The position numbers and the translations under genes are program-made. From the NCBI GenBank assembly GCA_003024785.1, contig PUQB01000081.1, positions 248,188 to 312,187 of the forward strand: DNA of 64,000 nt, in the 5' to 3' direction. Origin of the DNA: Selaginella tamariscina. Its lineage: Eukaryota; Streptophyta; Lycopodiopsida; Selaginellales; Selaginellaceae. This document shows positions 33,141 through 49,574 of the stretch, piece by piece; within the stretch, counting starts at the first letter, position 1, and the number at the start of each line of letters is the position of its first letter. Below the pieces are notes generated by a model. That model was not told where the DNA came from. It saw only the letters and a list, made by a program, of their open reading frames with translations, and did not search any database.

Positions 33141-36100
33141 TACCTGTGGCGGCCATTATGTCTGATGATGAGCTTCCAGATGATGACGCTTCTCTTGCGG
33201 TGGATCTGTTGCGGAAAACCAGTAATCGTACGGGCGACGGAGGGATCCCGTGCGATGGAAACTCCACCTCCATGTTTTTTCGCTATGCATATCAAGGGTT
33301 GCAAGTTCCACCAAATCATCCAGTTTTCACATTTTCTGCACGAGTGAATGATGTTTCAGTCACAGTACTTGTGGATACAGGATCTAGCATGTCTTCCATA
33401 ACTACTTCTCTGGCGCATCGGTGCTCATTACCCTTGAGACGAGCAGATAAGGTCTTGCACATTTTATATGGTAATGGGCAGTCTCGTGCAGTATCACAGT
33501 ACAACTTCGACTACACTAGTTATGGGTGCCAACTGTAAGTTTCCCTCTGGGTCTCTTAGGGTTGTCCCTTCCCAGGTCTTTGACATCATTCTGGGATGTG
33601 ATTGGTTAAAGCAGTCGAAAGGTACATGTGATTTTTCACTCTCTCCTCCTGTATTACGCTTGGAGTCTGTGTCTTTGCAGTCTGTTCCTTTACGTCCAGA
33701 GAAGTTTGTTGCTGTTTGTATCACGCATACAGCTCCTTTGATTCCGGTCTTGGGATGGTGTTCATCTCAACAGGTTCAAATGCCGGATCCGTCACCTGAG
33801 TGTCGAGCACACTGCATCGAACAACTTAAGAAACAGTATACAAGTTTGTTCAAATTTGATCTGTCCCAAGGTGCACGTGTGAAGACTCGACACTGTATAC
33901 CCACCGGCAATGCAAAGCCTTTCAAAGTCCCGGTTCGACGCAGGTCACCAAAGGAGTTATCAGCCATGCGAACAGCTGTTACTGATATGATTGGTAAACG
34001 AGTGTGTCGTCCGTCACGGAGTCCATGGGCATGTGAACCTCATTTGGTTCCCAAGCCTGATGGATCTCTCCGATTTTGTGTGGATTACCGACCTCTTAAC
34101 GATGTTACCATCAAAGATGTCTATCCACTTCCGAACTCTGCCGATCTATTAGATCGTTTGGGTCAGAGTCGATGGTTTACTAAGTTGGATTTGGCATCAG
34201 GATATTGGCAGGTTCCTATGACTGAGGAGGATATTCCAAAAACGGCCTTCCGGACACCATTTGGTCTTTACGAGTTTTTGGTTATGCCTTTTGGATTGAC
34301 TTCAGCTCCTGCCACTTTCAACGCATGATGGATGAGCTTCTTTTCGATATGCCTGATATCACTGCCGATTTTATCGACGATGTGCTCATTCATGGGTCTG
34401 GTTCTTGGGAGGATCACATTCGTGATGTACGGCGCGTTCTTGATCGATTTCGAGAAGTTGGCCTGAAGTTGAAACTTGAAAAGTGTGTGTTTGGTTCGAC
34501 CGACACCACTTACTTGGGTTACCATATATCTCGAGAGGGTTTACAGGTGGATCCAATGAAGTTGCGAGCTGTTCGAGAGTTTCCTCGTCCCCGTACAGTA
34601 CAGGAAGTCCAACGTTTCTTGGGCACGGTGCAGTACTTGGGTCGATTTATCGATCATCTCACTGATCGAACTGCCCCTCTTCGGGAGTTAGTTCGGCCAC
34701 AGGTATCTTTCAGGTGGACTCGCAGGTGTCAGCAGGCATTTGACCAGTTAAAAGAGTTCCTGACAACTCCACCATTGCTTCAATACCCAGATTTTACTCG
34801 TCCGTTCATTTTACGAGTAGATGCCTCAGATGTTGGTATTGGTGGTGTATTGATGCAAACTGATGCTGTGGATTCTTCAATTCGACACCCGGTGGCTTAC
34901 ATTAGTCGAGTACTCACGCCGGCTGAGCGGAATTATTCCACTACTGAAAAAGAATGCCTTGCTGCTGTTTGGGGTTTTGAACGACTTCATGCCTACTTAC
35001 ATGGGAGTGAAACGCTTTTGGAGTGTGATCATGCTGCTGTCACTTCCTTATTAAAACGGAAGAATTTAGTGGGTCGCGTAGCCAGATGGGCATTACGTCT
35101 CCAGGTATATAACTTTAAGGTGGTGCACAGGCCTGGGCGAACAATGGTGGATGCGGATGCACTTTCTCGAGCACCCCTCTCCGATTCCATTTTGCCTGCT
35201 CATGCAGTAGCTGCAGCATTCGGTTTGATACAAGCCCCTCAGGTATTCGATGCCGACTTACCATCCTTGGAACAGTGGCAGGATGCTCAAAAACATGAAC
35301 CATGGACGAGGCAATTACGCGATGCGTTTGCAATTCCGTCTTCCGAACCTCGGTTTCGACAATATCATGCTCAGTTTCGACTTCAGGATGGTTTATTGTA
35401 TTTTATTGGGACAAATCCAGAGGACAAATGGCGTTTGGCTGTACCCTCTACATATGTTCCACACCTTCTTCGAGCATATCATGATTCACCTATTGTTGGA
35501 GGTCATCTTGGTCATCAACGAGTGTTGGAGAAGCTGCGCCGATCATTTTATTGGCCAAGCATGCGTGGTGATGTGATCAGGTATATTCAAAGTTGCCCAC
35601 TTGTCAAACTCGGAATTCCTTTACGACTCGGGCCATGAGAGTGTTGGAATCCATCAATGTCTCTCGCCCTTTTGAGTTAATTGCAGTGGATTTAATGGGA
35701 CCTTTTCCACGTTCTTCTCAAGGTAACCAGTACATCATTGTTGTATCCGATTATTTAACTCGATGGGTAGAGGTTGGTGCTCTTCCGGATGCAACTGCCA
35801 TGTCAACAGCTTTGTTTCTGTTCGATAATGTGGTTTTGCAGCATTCTTGTCCAGAGCGGATGTTATCAGACAATGGCCCCGCTTTCATTGCAGAGGTATT
35901 CCGAGTGTTGTGTGAGAGGTTAGGGGTAAAACATTCATTTGCCTCTCCGTATCATCCACAAACTGATGGTTTGGTGGAGCGATTGAATCGGACCTTCAAG
36001 GGTATGATCTCGAAGTATGTGAACTTCAATCACACGGACTGGGATTGGTATTTGCGATGTTTGAGATTTGCTTATGTAACAGGCATTCAGAGTTCGATTG

Positions 36101-36618
36101 GTATCTCTCCATTCAAGGCATTGTATGGATATGATCCTAAGTTGCCTAGTGAATTGGGGTTATCATCGAATCTGCCACGTGCCGAGGATGCAAAGATGTG
36201 GGCTCGACATTTGGATGCTGTTTTGCCTCTTCTGCGTGCAGAGTCTGCTGAACATCTTGGTCGAGCTCAAATGCGGCAGCAATCTTCTTATAATACACGA
36301 CATCAAATTCCACCAGATTTTGCTGACGGTGACTTAGTCCTGGTACGTTTTCCCAAGTTGACTGCACCTGGGCTTGCAACTGGTTTATTACACAAGTGGC
36401 TTGGTCCCTACCGAGTACTCCGAAAGGTTGGTCCTCAGGTATATCAAGTAAAGTTGGTGGGATCTCATGAGGTTGAGATAGTTCACGTGGTTCGAATGAA
36501 ACGGTTTGTCGTTCGAGACTCGTTGAGTACATTTGGTCATACCTTAGATGGCCCAGCTCACACGGATCCAGGACCATCAGATCCATCACCATCTACACAA
36601 CCGCAGAGGGGAGGATAG
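33083..36618 (+). pseudogene. Pol of gypsy element 2, broken by several indels
   Basis: Pieces: 33083-33538 (protease, VLVDTGSSMSSI), 33468-34328 and 34325-35638 (reverse transcriptase with [12 protein letters not shown] and FIDDVLIHG; RNase H with RVDASDVGIGGVL; the integrase zinc-binding start HLGHQRV), 35593-36618 (integrase DDE: AVDLMGPFP, LSDNGPAFIAE, HPQTDGLVERLNRT). Breaks lie near 33530, 34320 and 35600, each a one-base change of register. The protease has the canonical DTGS that element 1 lacks. No chromodomain is evident at the C terminus, which is Pro/Ser-rich. Confidence 0.9.
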
Positions 36619-36825
36619 TGTAAGATACTGTATATTAGGTAATGTACCGTATATACGCATGTGTATATACGCACATGCGTAGTGACACATGGGTGGTGAT
36701 CTGGCCCCCATGTGTCAGCGCCACGTGTCGCATGTGTGCCACGTGGCAGGAGACCTCCTGTATATAAGCAGGGTTTTTTTGTAAACTAATATATCAGATT
36801 TTCATTTAACATATCTGCTCTTTCA
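36619..36825 (+). repeat. 3' LTR of gypsy element 2
   Basis: 207 bp, four differences from the 5' LTR. Retains the G-boxes, the hairpin and the TATA-like box. Confidence 0.93.
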
Positions 36826-36829
36826 CACT

Positions 36830-37440
36830 GTTGATAATTCAATATAAAATTTAGACTAATTTCAAATTCAAATTGAAATTCATATTTTAAAATTTCAGCG
36901 AAAAAATAACTTATATTTATATATAAATAATAAACTTTCAAAAGTGTAATACAATGTGTAATTATATGGAATCGGAGGTGATAAACTGTACTAATATATT
37001 ATTTAATTTATAATGAAACGTATTGAAAAAAAATTAAATAAGAAAATCCTATTAAATCAATCAAATTATTTTATAAACGTGTATGCATGTAATGTTAGGA
37101 ATACGTATATATGTATTTTTACAACTCTTTTTAATATTCTAATTAATTGTAATTATATTAAACACATGTATGTAGTTTATACAATACTATTTACTTTTGG
37201 GTTATTAAATAATGTTTTTTATATATAATAATAATAATAAAGTATTTATGGTCAACTAGGAGTTAAATTCAGTTTAAATTGATAGTCTAAATTAAATATA
37301 CTAAATTTAATAAATCCAGGATATATTAATAAATTGGGGCAAAAAAATATAAAACAAACGTGCATTAATGTATTACATGTGTATAAAAGAATATATATAC
37401 ATTTAATAATAAATAGTATTTACATTTCAAATTTTTAGAA

Positions 37441-37501
<61 letters not shown>

Positions 37502-37975
37502 ACACACACATACATACAGGAATTTAAACTTTAAATGAATTTAAATACTACATAAGCAAAATCAAATTTATAAATACATATCTATACATTCATATTAATA
37601 ACATGAATACATATATTCAATCTTAACTATTAATTAATTTTCTTTACCTTAATTATCTTAACTTAAATCTCTACATATATATCTAAATATATAAATTATG
37701 TATCCTATATAGGATATTTGCAATTCATCATTTAAAACTATTTTATTAAAGTTTCAAAACTCTTAAATTTAGATTTTAATATTAAGAATTCTCAGCAGTA
37801 TAATATTCCTCATCCAAAAAAGAAAGAGAATATCCTTAGATCTTATTTGATACTTTATACTTATAGATAATCTCTTTTTAATATATTTAACACATTAATT
37901 ATTTAACTTAATGCATGTATTAAAAATTATGTGTATTATTAACTAAAATACTTAACTGCAAAAATGGCATAGGGA
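36830..37975. other. AT-rich intergenic with TA/GA microsatellite
   Basis: No gene seen. A compound microsatellite occupies 37441-37511: (TA)n to 37456, (GA)n to about 37500, then (CA)n. Confidence 0.7.
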
Positions 37976-37979
37976 ACAG

Positions 37980-39581
37980 TTACAGCTCGGTTTTCTTCTG
38001 GCTTTGTCCCTTAGACCTCTTCCGTAGCCATCTTCTAACGTATTTAGTAGCCGTATTAGCCCTCCGCTTTACATTGTTCACTAATGCTTCCGTTGCATAT
38101 CCCACCTCTCTCGACAAGTCCTTTACATATGCTAAAATCTGATCCTTGGGCGTTACTGCCTTGGGAGCCTCTGGTTTCATCTTCTGCTTCTGCAAATTGT
38201 GTGCGTGTGCGTGTGTGTGCGTGTACGTGTGTGTGTGAAATGTTTAAAACTTACCTTAATTAGTGACTCAAACTTATCTTCTTCGTCCTCATCCTCATCT
38301 TCATCATCTTCAGGATTGGGGTTCATATTCATGAGGTCATCTTTTGAGTACATTTTCATTCCAGGTGCCCCAGGCATGTCCTATAATATAAGTATGTAAA
38401 TCTCACACACACACAAACACAAGGTAGAAATAAGGCTTACACCCAAAGAGCGCATCAACTTGGATATATCTGCATCCTTTCCAGGCTTTGGAGTGAATGG
38501 TTCTCCAAGATCTAAATGCTGTATGTTTAACACATGTATTAGCCAGTATTATTGAGTAATTAATAATAGAGACCATTATTAATATGTTAAAAATTAAACC
38601 TTTGGAAGAGATGGTGGTTTTGATGAGCAGGAGCTGGTGAGTTCCTTACACAAGGTCTTGGCGATGGCTTCTACAGAGAGATTGTCAAGGTTCTTGTATA
38701 TGTATTCAGCTAAGTCTGTGTCATGGTCTCCAATCACCTGTATATAACACATTAAGCAAGCATATACGATATAATACAGTATTATACGTATATTGTACAT
38801 GGTAAATATAACCAACAACTGCACACGCACACGCACACACATGTGGGTGGGTGGGTGTACCTCTTGACATGTACGTTCAATAGTTTTACACTTGGTATTG
38901 CACTCCCCTTCCTCTGGTTGCTGCACAAGCTGTGATACAACATTAGATTAACATTATCATATATAACTTACATTTAGCTTTACTGGTCTATATATATGCT
39001 TATTTATATACGATATATTAAGTAGTAAATCAATAGTAGCATTTGTAATTACCATGCAGGCCCCCTACCTGTGTTTATGCATATATGTGTATGTAATATT
39101 TCATGCATACATATGTATAATACATGTTAATATCTGTACCTTAAGCTTGTTTCGTTCACGAACAATGTCGAGGAAGAACATCCATTCACTCTCCTGTTTC
39201 TTTATATTGCATAGATTCTCCACTAGCTCGATTATCTGAAGCTCAGACACACGCTTCTATACACACACACATATAGTTAGGAAAATATATAAAAAACTTT
39301 AAGATTAATATCAAACTGGGTGTAACATTTTCATATATAAGGGTGTATGTGTATTTTAAACATACACATACACAGCGGACCTTTTTAAGAGATAATTCGG
39401 TCTGTTTATCAGAGATCTTAGTATACAGCTGCTTGGAGATCTCCTCACAAACAGGGCAGCGCAGAAACTTGACATTCTCTCTCCTTATTTCAGATCGAAC
39501 GCTCAAGATCAACGCCGCCACAGCCAGCAGCAGAACACAGATCCTCGACATTCCGAGACCCTCCCCTGTTTTAGGGTTCAT
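37980..39581 (-). CDS. Saposin-like ER protein of the MSAP/canopy (TLR4-regulator-like) family
   Basis: Seven exons (39381-39581, 39140-39256, 38861-38929, 38600-38737, 38441-38518, 38255-38380, 37980-38189) all join in phase to 312 codons plus stop. A signal peptide is clear after the second Met (MSRICVLLLAVAALILSVRS; ATG at 39551), so that Met may be the true start. The first ATG (39581) lies within a telo-box. Paired Cys of the saposin-like fold follow: LRCPVCEEI, LVENLCNIKK, EGECNTKCKTIERTCQE, KTLCKELTSSCSSKPP. Then comes the conserved MPGAPGMKMYSKDDLMNMN, a run of about 15 acidic residues, and a Lys/Arg-rich tail. Plant homologues are annotated as MIR-interacting saposin-like proteins of the endoplasmic reticulum, probably aiding folding of membrane or secreted proteins. 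No ER-retention KDEL is visible at the C terminus. Confidence 0.9.
39571..39578. promoter_or_regulatory. Telo-box overlapping the first ATG of the MSAP gene
   Basis: TTAGGGTT on the + strand, i.e. AACCCTAA on the sense strand, occupying codons 2-4 after the upstream ATG. This favours translation starting at the internal ATG at 39551. Confidence 0.5.
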
Positions 39582-39664
39582 ACTCCTCCACGTGGAAGCA
39601 TCTGCTAATAAGGAACGAATCGAACGGTTCTTAAAGTTCCCGGGAAATTTAAATGTTTAAATAT

Positions 39665-40490
39665 AATACATCGACGGCTGCCAGCATCTGGTTTCTCGTG
39701 TAGGATTCTTGACCGTTTGATTAAGGATAGGAATTAGGGTTGCAGTTTTGCATATCTCCTCGGCAATGTAGGCTGTTTGTTTCTTTTCATCTCCCTCTAA
39801 GTTTGTTGTTTTTCCTTTTTCTTTTTGTAATTTGTTGTATTATATGTGAAAATACGGTATACACATACACACATGCATACGCAATAATTAATTAGGATAT
39901 GCAGAAACAATGTTCATTTATCAAAGAAGAAAGTTATGATGGGAAACAACAATCATTTGTAAAATAGGATAATTATGGTCTTACACACACGATATTACAT
40001 ATAATAATATGATATATATATATAGAGAGAGAGAACTATTAATGTCGTTTCAAGGCTATTAATTAATGTAGTCATAGTGGTATTATCAATATATATGTTA
40101 TAATATATGTTTATAGTAATCCTACTTTATATTAAATATTATCATTTTCTTATCACTTGTGATCAGTGTGTAACAAAGTCGGAGGCTCCTTTGTACCCCG
40201 CCGGTACCATTTCAGAATTGCCGGTACAAAACAAAGTTACAAGGATATACGACCGGTGCAAAAAATCTCGTATAAGGCTAGATCCGGTACGTTTGGATGT
40301 TATAAGGAATCCTGCCGGTACATTCACCTACCTTTTGAGGATTAGGGTTTCATGGTTAATTATGTTTTAATTAATTCTAATTAACAAGATTAAATAAATA
40401 ATCATCAATCTTAGTTAACACTAACTAAACATAGTTACACTAAGTAAACCATGTCATTAATCTAAGGTTAGAATATTCTTTCACAATGTT
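39665..40490. other. Intergenic with a GCCGGTACA-rich segment
   Basis: Mostly A+T-rich. At 40195-40325 a segment repeats CCGGTAC-like phrases (CGCCGGTACC, GCCGGTACA, CCGGTAC, GCCGGTACA). It may be the left subterminal part of the hAT element that follows, because subterminal repeats are common in hAT transposons; I could not define terminal inverted repeats. A nearby 30-base phrase, CTAAGGCTAGAATATTCTTT-like, is duplicated at 40460 and 40500. Confidence 0.4.
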
Positions 40491-40493
40491 CAC

Positions 40494-42890
40494 GTGGGCT
40501 CTAAGGCTAGAATATTCTTTCACAATGTTCATGTGGGCGTGGGCGTGGGCATGAACATAGATTTTGGTGGGGAGATCATCTGGGAAATGGGGAGGGTGCC
40601 TGCAGGTAGGAGCAAGGCTGCTGCAAAAGCCATTGCTCAATCAAAGCAATCTTTGTTAAGTTTTGCCCCTTGTGGAGAGAGGAGGTTTTGTAGATGAGGA
40701 CAACCTGGAGGGGACTGAGCCTGAGGAGGGATGTGAAGTGGGAGAAGGTGATGCTGCATCAGTAGAGGAGAAGGAGAAGAAAATTCGTAGGGGGAAGTGG
40801 CAACCTGCATGGGTCATAAAATGGCGGTGGTTGCATTTTGATCAGAAAAATGGTAATAATTTTCTTGATTTTTCATCTAATCCTACTTGCATTACAGCAC
40901 TGATCTTCTGCTCAATATGCCGTGCCAACAAGAATTGCAAGAATCCATTTGGTACATCAGGTTCCACCAACATGAAGACTTCAAGTTTCCATGCTCATGG
41001 GCAAACAAAAGATCACAAGCATTCCATTTACATAGCTAAGGTGAAAGCTGGCGGTCAATCCTCCATGGCAGCTGCAAATGATCGGCAACAAGAGGCAGCA
41101 GAGAAGGGAGTTATTTGCTTGTTTAGGACTGCTTATGCTATTGCACAAGGTTTTGTTCCTCTTCGCAAATACCCATTGCTTCTGGAGCTACAACAGTTGA
41201 ACGGAGTTTATGTTCCTAGCATGTACAAGAACATGATGGCCTGCTCACGCTTCATCACTTTCATCAACAAGGTGAGCTAAAGTCTGATGATAAACCTTGA
41301 CTGAATTTTGTTGTTAGGTGCTCTTAGATCAAATTTTGGAGAAAGTTAAAGCTAGCCCATTCTTTGGAATAATGCTAGATGAGAGCACGGATATAAGGTA
41401 AAGCTGATTAGTGATATTCTTGGTTCTAAATTTGTTAATGCAGTACCAGTAAACACCTCAATCTTTTACGTGACCTACATCCACGACGCAAGGGTGTTGA
41501 CAAGCTATTTAGGCTTGTCAATGGTGAACAATAGTTCTGCAGAGGTGATTTTTAACACCACCATAGCTTCACTGCAGGATTGGGGGCTGGATATGAGCAG
41601 GTTCGTGGGTTTGGTTCAGACGGCTGCAATGTTATGACAGGAAACAGGACAGGGGTTGCAGCAAGGTTGAAGGAGGTCAATCCATTCATGACCTCCACAC
41701 ATTGTCTTTCACACAGAGCTAACTTATGTGTGGAGGACGTCTACAAGAATCCAGCAGTTCATAATCTTTGCGATGAAGTGGATCAGGTGGTGAACAAGGT
41801 AGCCAGTTTTTTCTCAAGGAGTTCTAGCAGGTTGCAGCAGCTACAGGCACTACAGGACGAGCTAGACTTCAAGGTGCTGAAGGTGTTGCGGATCCAGCAG
41901 ACATGTTGGTTGAGCAGGGTGGAGCCATTACCAGGATGTGTGAGTGTCTGGAACCACTACTCAAGTTTTTTAAGGACGAGAGAACAACTCAAACAAGGAA
42001 GCTATATGACCGTCTCAGGAGTTTCAAGTTCCTTTATGCACTCCACTTTCTAGGAGATATCTTGACAATGGTAAATCAGCTGAACCTGGAGTTTCAAGCA
42101 CAGACTATGGACGTGACTAGTGTTGCACCTTTATGCAAGGCAACTATGGCCAAGATACAGGTATACTATTTGGATAAGCAGGTGGATTTGAATGGTTTTC
42201 AGTTGGATAGCAGAGGATATCCTATATATCCCAGATGGTGGACGCCGCAATGGTCCTTTGGATGAGCTCAGGTCATCAGTTAAGGGAAACGAATACAGAG
42301 ACGTGGAAATGACAGGTCGATTCACGGAGAAGATTTGGAAGAGGTACTAGAGTTTCAAAAGAACTTTGGCACTAGTCTTTTGGAGGGGGACCAGGTTACA
42401 GGACTCTGAGGTGACTGGTATTCTCTCCCAAGTTCCGCTTTTTAGCTCCTATCAACTTACCTTCATCAGTGCGTGAGTTGAAAGCTTTTGGTAAGTTTGA
42501 GGTTCAGGAACTTGGAAAGTTCTACACAGGGATGATCAATGAAGCAGAGCTGGCTGAAGAGTACAGTTTATGGAGATAATAGCTTCCGAGGAGTGAAGGG
42601 GAAAACTTTCGTGGATGTTTGGGAATGAATTTATGCTCACAGTATCTGGACGAAGAAGTATCCCAACTTGCTGAAGTTGGCAATGGTCGGCATGGTTCAA
42701 TGCTGCAACACTGCATCATGTGAGCGTGGGTTATAGAATCAACTTGGTGAAGAATAAGTTTCGAAACCAGATGGGACGGAGATGGTTGACGAGCTTGTGA
42801 GGATCTCCATTGAGGATCCGCCAATAGCTGAGTTTGATTTCGAAAACAATGGTGCAAGCATGGAAGGAAGGTGCAGCTTATAGGCATATT
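40494..42890 (+). pseudogene. Decayed hAT-family transposase (TTF zinc finger / DUF4371 type)
   Basis: The first exon (to 41271) encodes a TTF-type zinc-finger region, FCSICRANKNC...MKTSSFHAHGQTKDH. A GT-AG intron leads to 41318-41397 (ASPFFGIMLDESTDI, the first catalytic Asp region), another to 41444. After frame changes come SIFYVTYIHDARVL, then GSDGCNVMTGNRTGVAARLK (second Asp region) and STHCLSHRANLC. Around 42720-42850 the C-terminal hAT dimerisation remnant reads DGTEMVDELVRISIEDPP in one frame. The product would cut and paste DNA in the nucleus. At least three frame changes and internal stops show it is dead. No terminal inverted repeat or 8-bp duplication could be fixed. Confidence 0.85.
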
Positions 42891-42899
42891 TATACAAGC

Positions 42900-45800
42900 T
42901 AAAGTGACGGTTTGTAGATGTTTAACTTCCTTATAGTTTCATATATTAAGGAATTTATCCGAATGAGATTTCCTCTTTTAAGGATTATGCCAGTACAAAA
43001 AAAATATATCCTATTCATTTTAAGTATTCAAGGATTTTTTCCAGTACACTAAAAATACTTTGTTACACACTGCTTGTCATACACGAGATTCACTCATCTT
43101 TTAAATTAAGAGTGATCGTCATTAAAAAAAAAAAAAGCTACTTATCTTTAATACTCATTACTAACAGTCTCATCGAATGTAGATATCACATATCTTTAAC
43201 ATTGAAGACCTTGTGTCTTTAACAATTTATTTTACCAATCTTATAGCAAACCTGTTTATTTCAGCATTTATTTTTATTTTTAATAAAAATTACATGTTTT
43301 TTACATTCATCTTCGTAATTGAGAATCGTCTATAATTGATGCTCATTTTATATTAAAAATTATCCATCCTCATTTCTCAATTTTAACCTCAATACCAAAG
43401 AACTCATTAAATATTTAAATTTGAGTCTCAATTAATATAATTATTTTTTAATGAAATTATAAATCCTATTTAAATTGTAGTGCCAAAAAAGAAATAATTT
43501 CATTACATGCAAAGAATTAATTACTTTCTTTGTAATTTTATTATAGTTTTTTCATTAAGGCTTGTACTTATATTACTATAATTGCTTTTCTTAGAAGTAT
43601 ACTTTTTACTCAAAATGCAAAACTAATTTAATTAATTTTCTTTCTTATTAAATAAATAATTATTAGGACAAAAGCATATACCAAAAAGATATTAATATTC
43701 TTATTTATTAAATAATTAAGCACTTAGTTCCAACTAACACTGTTTAAATAGTACTTATTTTTTATTTTTGAAGATTAATATAGTTTTGAGTAAACCACTA
43801 GTTCAATAGCAGTTTTCGATTATTATATATTAAATTTATTGTATCAATGTTTTATAAATTTATTAAAGAAGAATTTAACATTTTTAAAGGAAATTAATTT
43901 AAATACTTGTTCAATAGTGTTATATCCACCATAGCCAAGTATCAAATCAAATATTTAAATTTAATTATTTATTTGATAAATAATTTGAATTAAATAAGTA
44001 TTTTAAATAACTTAGCAATTTAATCATTATGATGTTAAAAAATTTAGCAAAGTAACTTTTATTTATCCATTTTATATATCTATAAACTATTATAAAATAT
44101 TTTATATAATATTTAAAAAGATTTTGAGAATTGCAACCCTCATACAAGCTAGTTTGTTTAATAAAAATTTTAAAATGAAATATTTTAATACAAATTATGA
44201 ATGTAAAGTTCTATTAAAAACTATTTAGTATTTATTTAAAATCTATTATAATAATGTATGTTAGAACACTAAGAATATTATAATACATTGATTTATAAAA
44301 AATAAGTCTAAGTGGTAAAAGAAAAGCAAAAATGAAATTAAAAAAAACGTCATTGCCTCATTATTATATAATGATTTTTTATTTAATGTAAGGATTTCAA
44401 AATGATTTTTATTATTAATTATAAAAAATAATTAAAAGAAATATCAAAAGAAATCATATTTAAAATGTAATCAAAACATAAGTTGTTTTATCTTAAATAA
44501 ATGTTCTAATGTCCTTTAGGTAGCACATGTTAATGAAATTTTTTAATTTATATAAGTGTTTGTTTAAATTTAATAATAATATTATATAATTTGTTTGTTC
44601 CTTTATTTTAATACTCTAAATAATTAAATTTTACATTTATCAACAAAAATCATTCATATTTTATTCTTGTTATTTAATGTAAAATTTATCATGTGGAACT
44701 CTTATATATATAATTGAACTAAATTAACATGTTTTTACCAATATTATCATTCATATAAAATTAATATTGTAAATAATTATAATGATTTAATTACAAAATT
44801 TCATTTCACTTATTAAAGTAACACTCAAGAATAATTTCACAACATATTTAATAACTTTTTGTTTTGCAATGTTTATTCTAATTTACAAATATGTTGATCC
44901 ATAAAAATATAATAATGATATATTATTAATATATCAAAGTTACATAAGTTTTAAATTTTATATTATTTTATGAATACATAAAATTATTATTTTTTCATTA
45001 AATTTTTTATATTTTATTAATTAATAAACAATTTAAACAAACATTTCAATGAAACAGTAAAAGAAATTACTCATTGATTAAACTCGTGAGTATAGAATAT
45101 ATATATATATAATTACTATAACAAGTTAATTCCATAAATAAAACATATAGTTTGGAACATATATAATTAAACTATACAATAAGATACATAAAAGGATCTT
45201 ACATTTACAATAAAAATAATTAATTAATTGGTGCTAAAACAATATGTTATACTCTTACATTTATTAATATTAAATATATTTATAAATTTCAAACACATTA
45301 ATGTCATCAAATATTGAATTTTATTTATTTTAATATTTAAAACCAATATAATAAATAATGCATGTCATATATAATGGTACATAATATAATTGAATATGAA
45401 TAAATAATTATCACATGTGATGGATGTATATATATTGGTATTATTCGTATTAATGTATGTAATGCATTAAATGCGATGTAGAATATACATGTAATACATT
45501 AAAAATTGTTATATTATTTATAAATTATTTTAAACCATAATTACATTTAGTTAAATAATATTTTAATTTAATTTAATTATTAGCAAATTATAAAATATTT
45601 CTTATAATTATTTAACATAAAACGGATAAATTGCAAGGGGCTAATTTAAATAATAATTAAATATTTAACTTTTGAGTAGTATTTTTATTAATTTTTTAGA
45701 AATCGTTTTAATAATTAAGTATGAACCGAATTGAACTCTAATTCAAATATTATATTATTATTTTCGTTTTCTTTTGTTAAATGAGATGTGGTTTATTAGT

Positions 45801-46250
45801 TTTTTGAAGTAACAATGTTTAAAATTAATTTTAAATTTAAATAATTTTAAGTTTCATCATTTATTTTTCATAAACTTAAATTTATTATTCCTTTTACTTT
45901 AAAGTCATGTAACTATTTAGCTAACCTAAAGTTTTAATTTCTTTGTATTAAAAGTTTTTTTTCTTTATTTTGATTACAATAATAAATCTATTTTAACAAT
46001 TTATACAAAAGATATTAAATTATTTTAACATAATTATTATACATGTATAACTTTATAAAATATATCATTACATTTATACGATTTGTTACATTTAAATTCT
46101 TTATTTTTTATAAGAGTTCTTACATTTTAATTTTTTATATAGAATTTCTTATATTAAAGTGTGAGTTAAAAGTCCTAAAGGTTTTATCAGCGATATCTTA
46201 TATTACAAAAAATGCACGTCAAACTTATTTGAATAAATAAAAGTCAAGAA
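42900..46250. other. AT-rich intergenic, no gene seen
   Basis: 3.3 kb, extremely A+T-rich. No coding frame, RNA gene or element end is visible. It lies downstream of both the hAT remnant and the PDH gene. Confidence 0.65.
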
Positions 46251-46255
46251 TGTCC

Positions 46256-48887
<2,632 letters not shown>

Positions 48888-48908
48888 CCCCCTTCCTTCT
48901 CGTAGGAG

Positions 48909-48921
48909 CCCTAACCCTAAA
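48909..48921 (-). promoter_or_regulatory. Telo-box upstream of PDH E1 alpha
   Basis: CCCTAACCCTAAA, reading TTTAGGGTTAGGG on the sense strand, lies about 22 bases before the first ATG. Confidence 0.6.
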
Positions 48922-49574
48922 CATCAAAAAGTATTTAGGCTCGTAGTTATCCACAGATTAAATTATAGATTAATTTACATATATTTGATTTTCTGAAAAG
49001 AAATTAAAAAAATCAAATGTCAATCCAATATAAACAACAGCAAAAATTAAGTATAATAAGTATGTGATAGTTTTGATTTGATTGACATTTGAAATTTGTG
49101 TGGTTCAATGGTGTGGGGGCATTTTATATATGTCAGGGACATTTTAAATCATAAATTTTATAACATATTTTTGTATAATATGTTTTTAATATCAAGTGTA
49201 TTACAAGCCATTTTAATACATTAAACTGGACAAATAACTATATCCTTGATTTTAAATTAATCAATTATCCAAATTTATTCTAAAGTAATTAGGGTTAAAA
49301 ATAAGATTGAATCTTTTTAATTTAAATAAACTAAAAGTATATTTTTTAAGAAAAATTATTTAATGAATCCAAAATCATTAAATAATTAACTATATAAGAA
49401 AAATTTATGTAAAGTTTTAACCCAATGTACATGTTTTGTTGTTAATTTTTTTAAAATAACCATGCAATAAATTAATTTTAAGTCCTAGAGAATGTTTAAT
49501 CTCAAAATTTTAAAGGATAAAATAACCTTAGCAAATTTAAGATACTTTCGCAATAGACATAAACAAGCTAAAAT

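Larger units (their letters stand above)
31885..36825 (+). mobile_element. Ty3/gypsy LTR retrotransposon 2 (young, same lineage as element 1)
   Basis: A 4.94-kb element with 207-bp LTRs (31885-32091, 36619-36825) that differ at four positions (about 98% identity), so the insertion is recent compared with element 1. The LTRs begin TGTAAGATACTG and end CTGCTCTTTCA. Flanking duplication is CACT (31881-31884 and 36826-36829); the fifth base differs, so the duplication is 4 bp. The primer-binding-site candidate is TGGTGGAGAAGTTGGG and the polypurine tract AGAGGGGAGGATAG. Gag and pol proteins closely resemble element 1 in order and motifs. Several one-base indels interrupt the frames despite the young LTRs. 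Confidence 0.95.
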
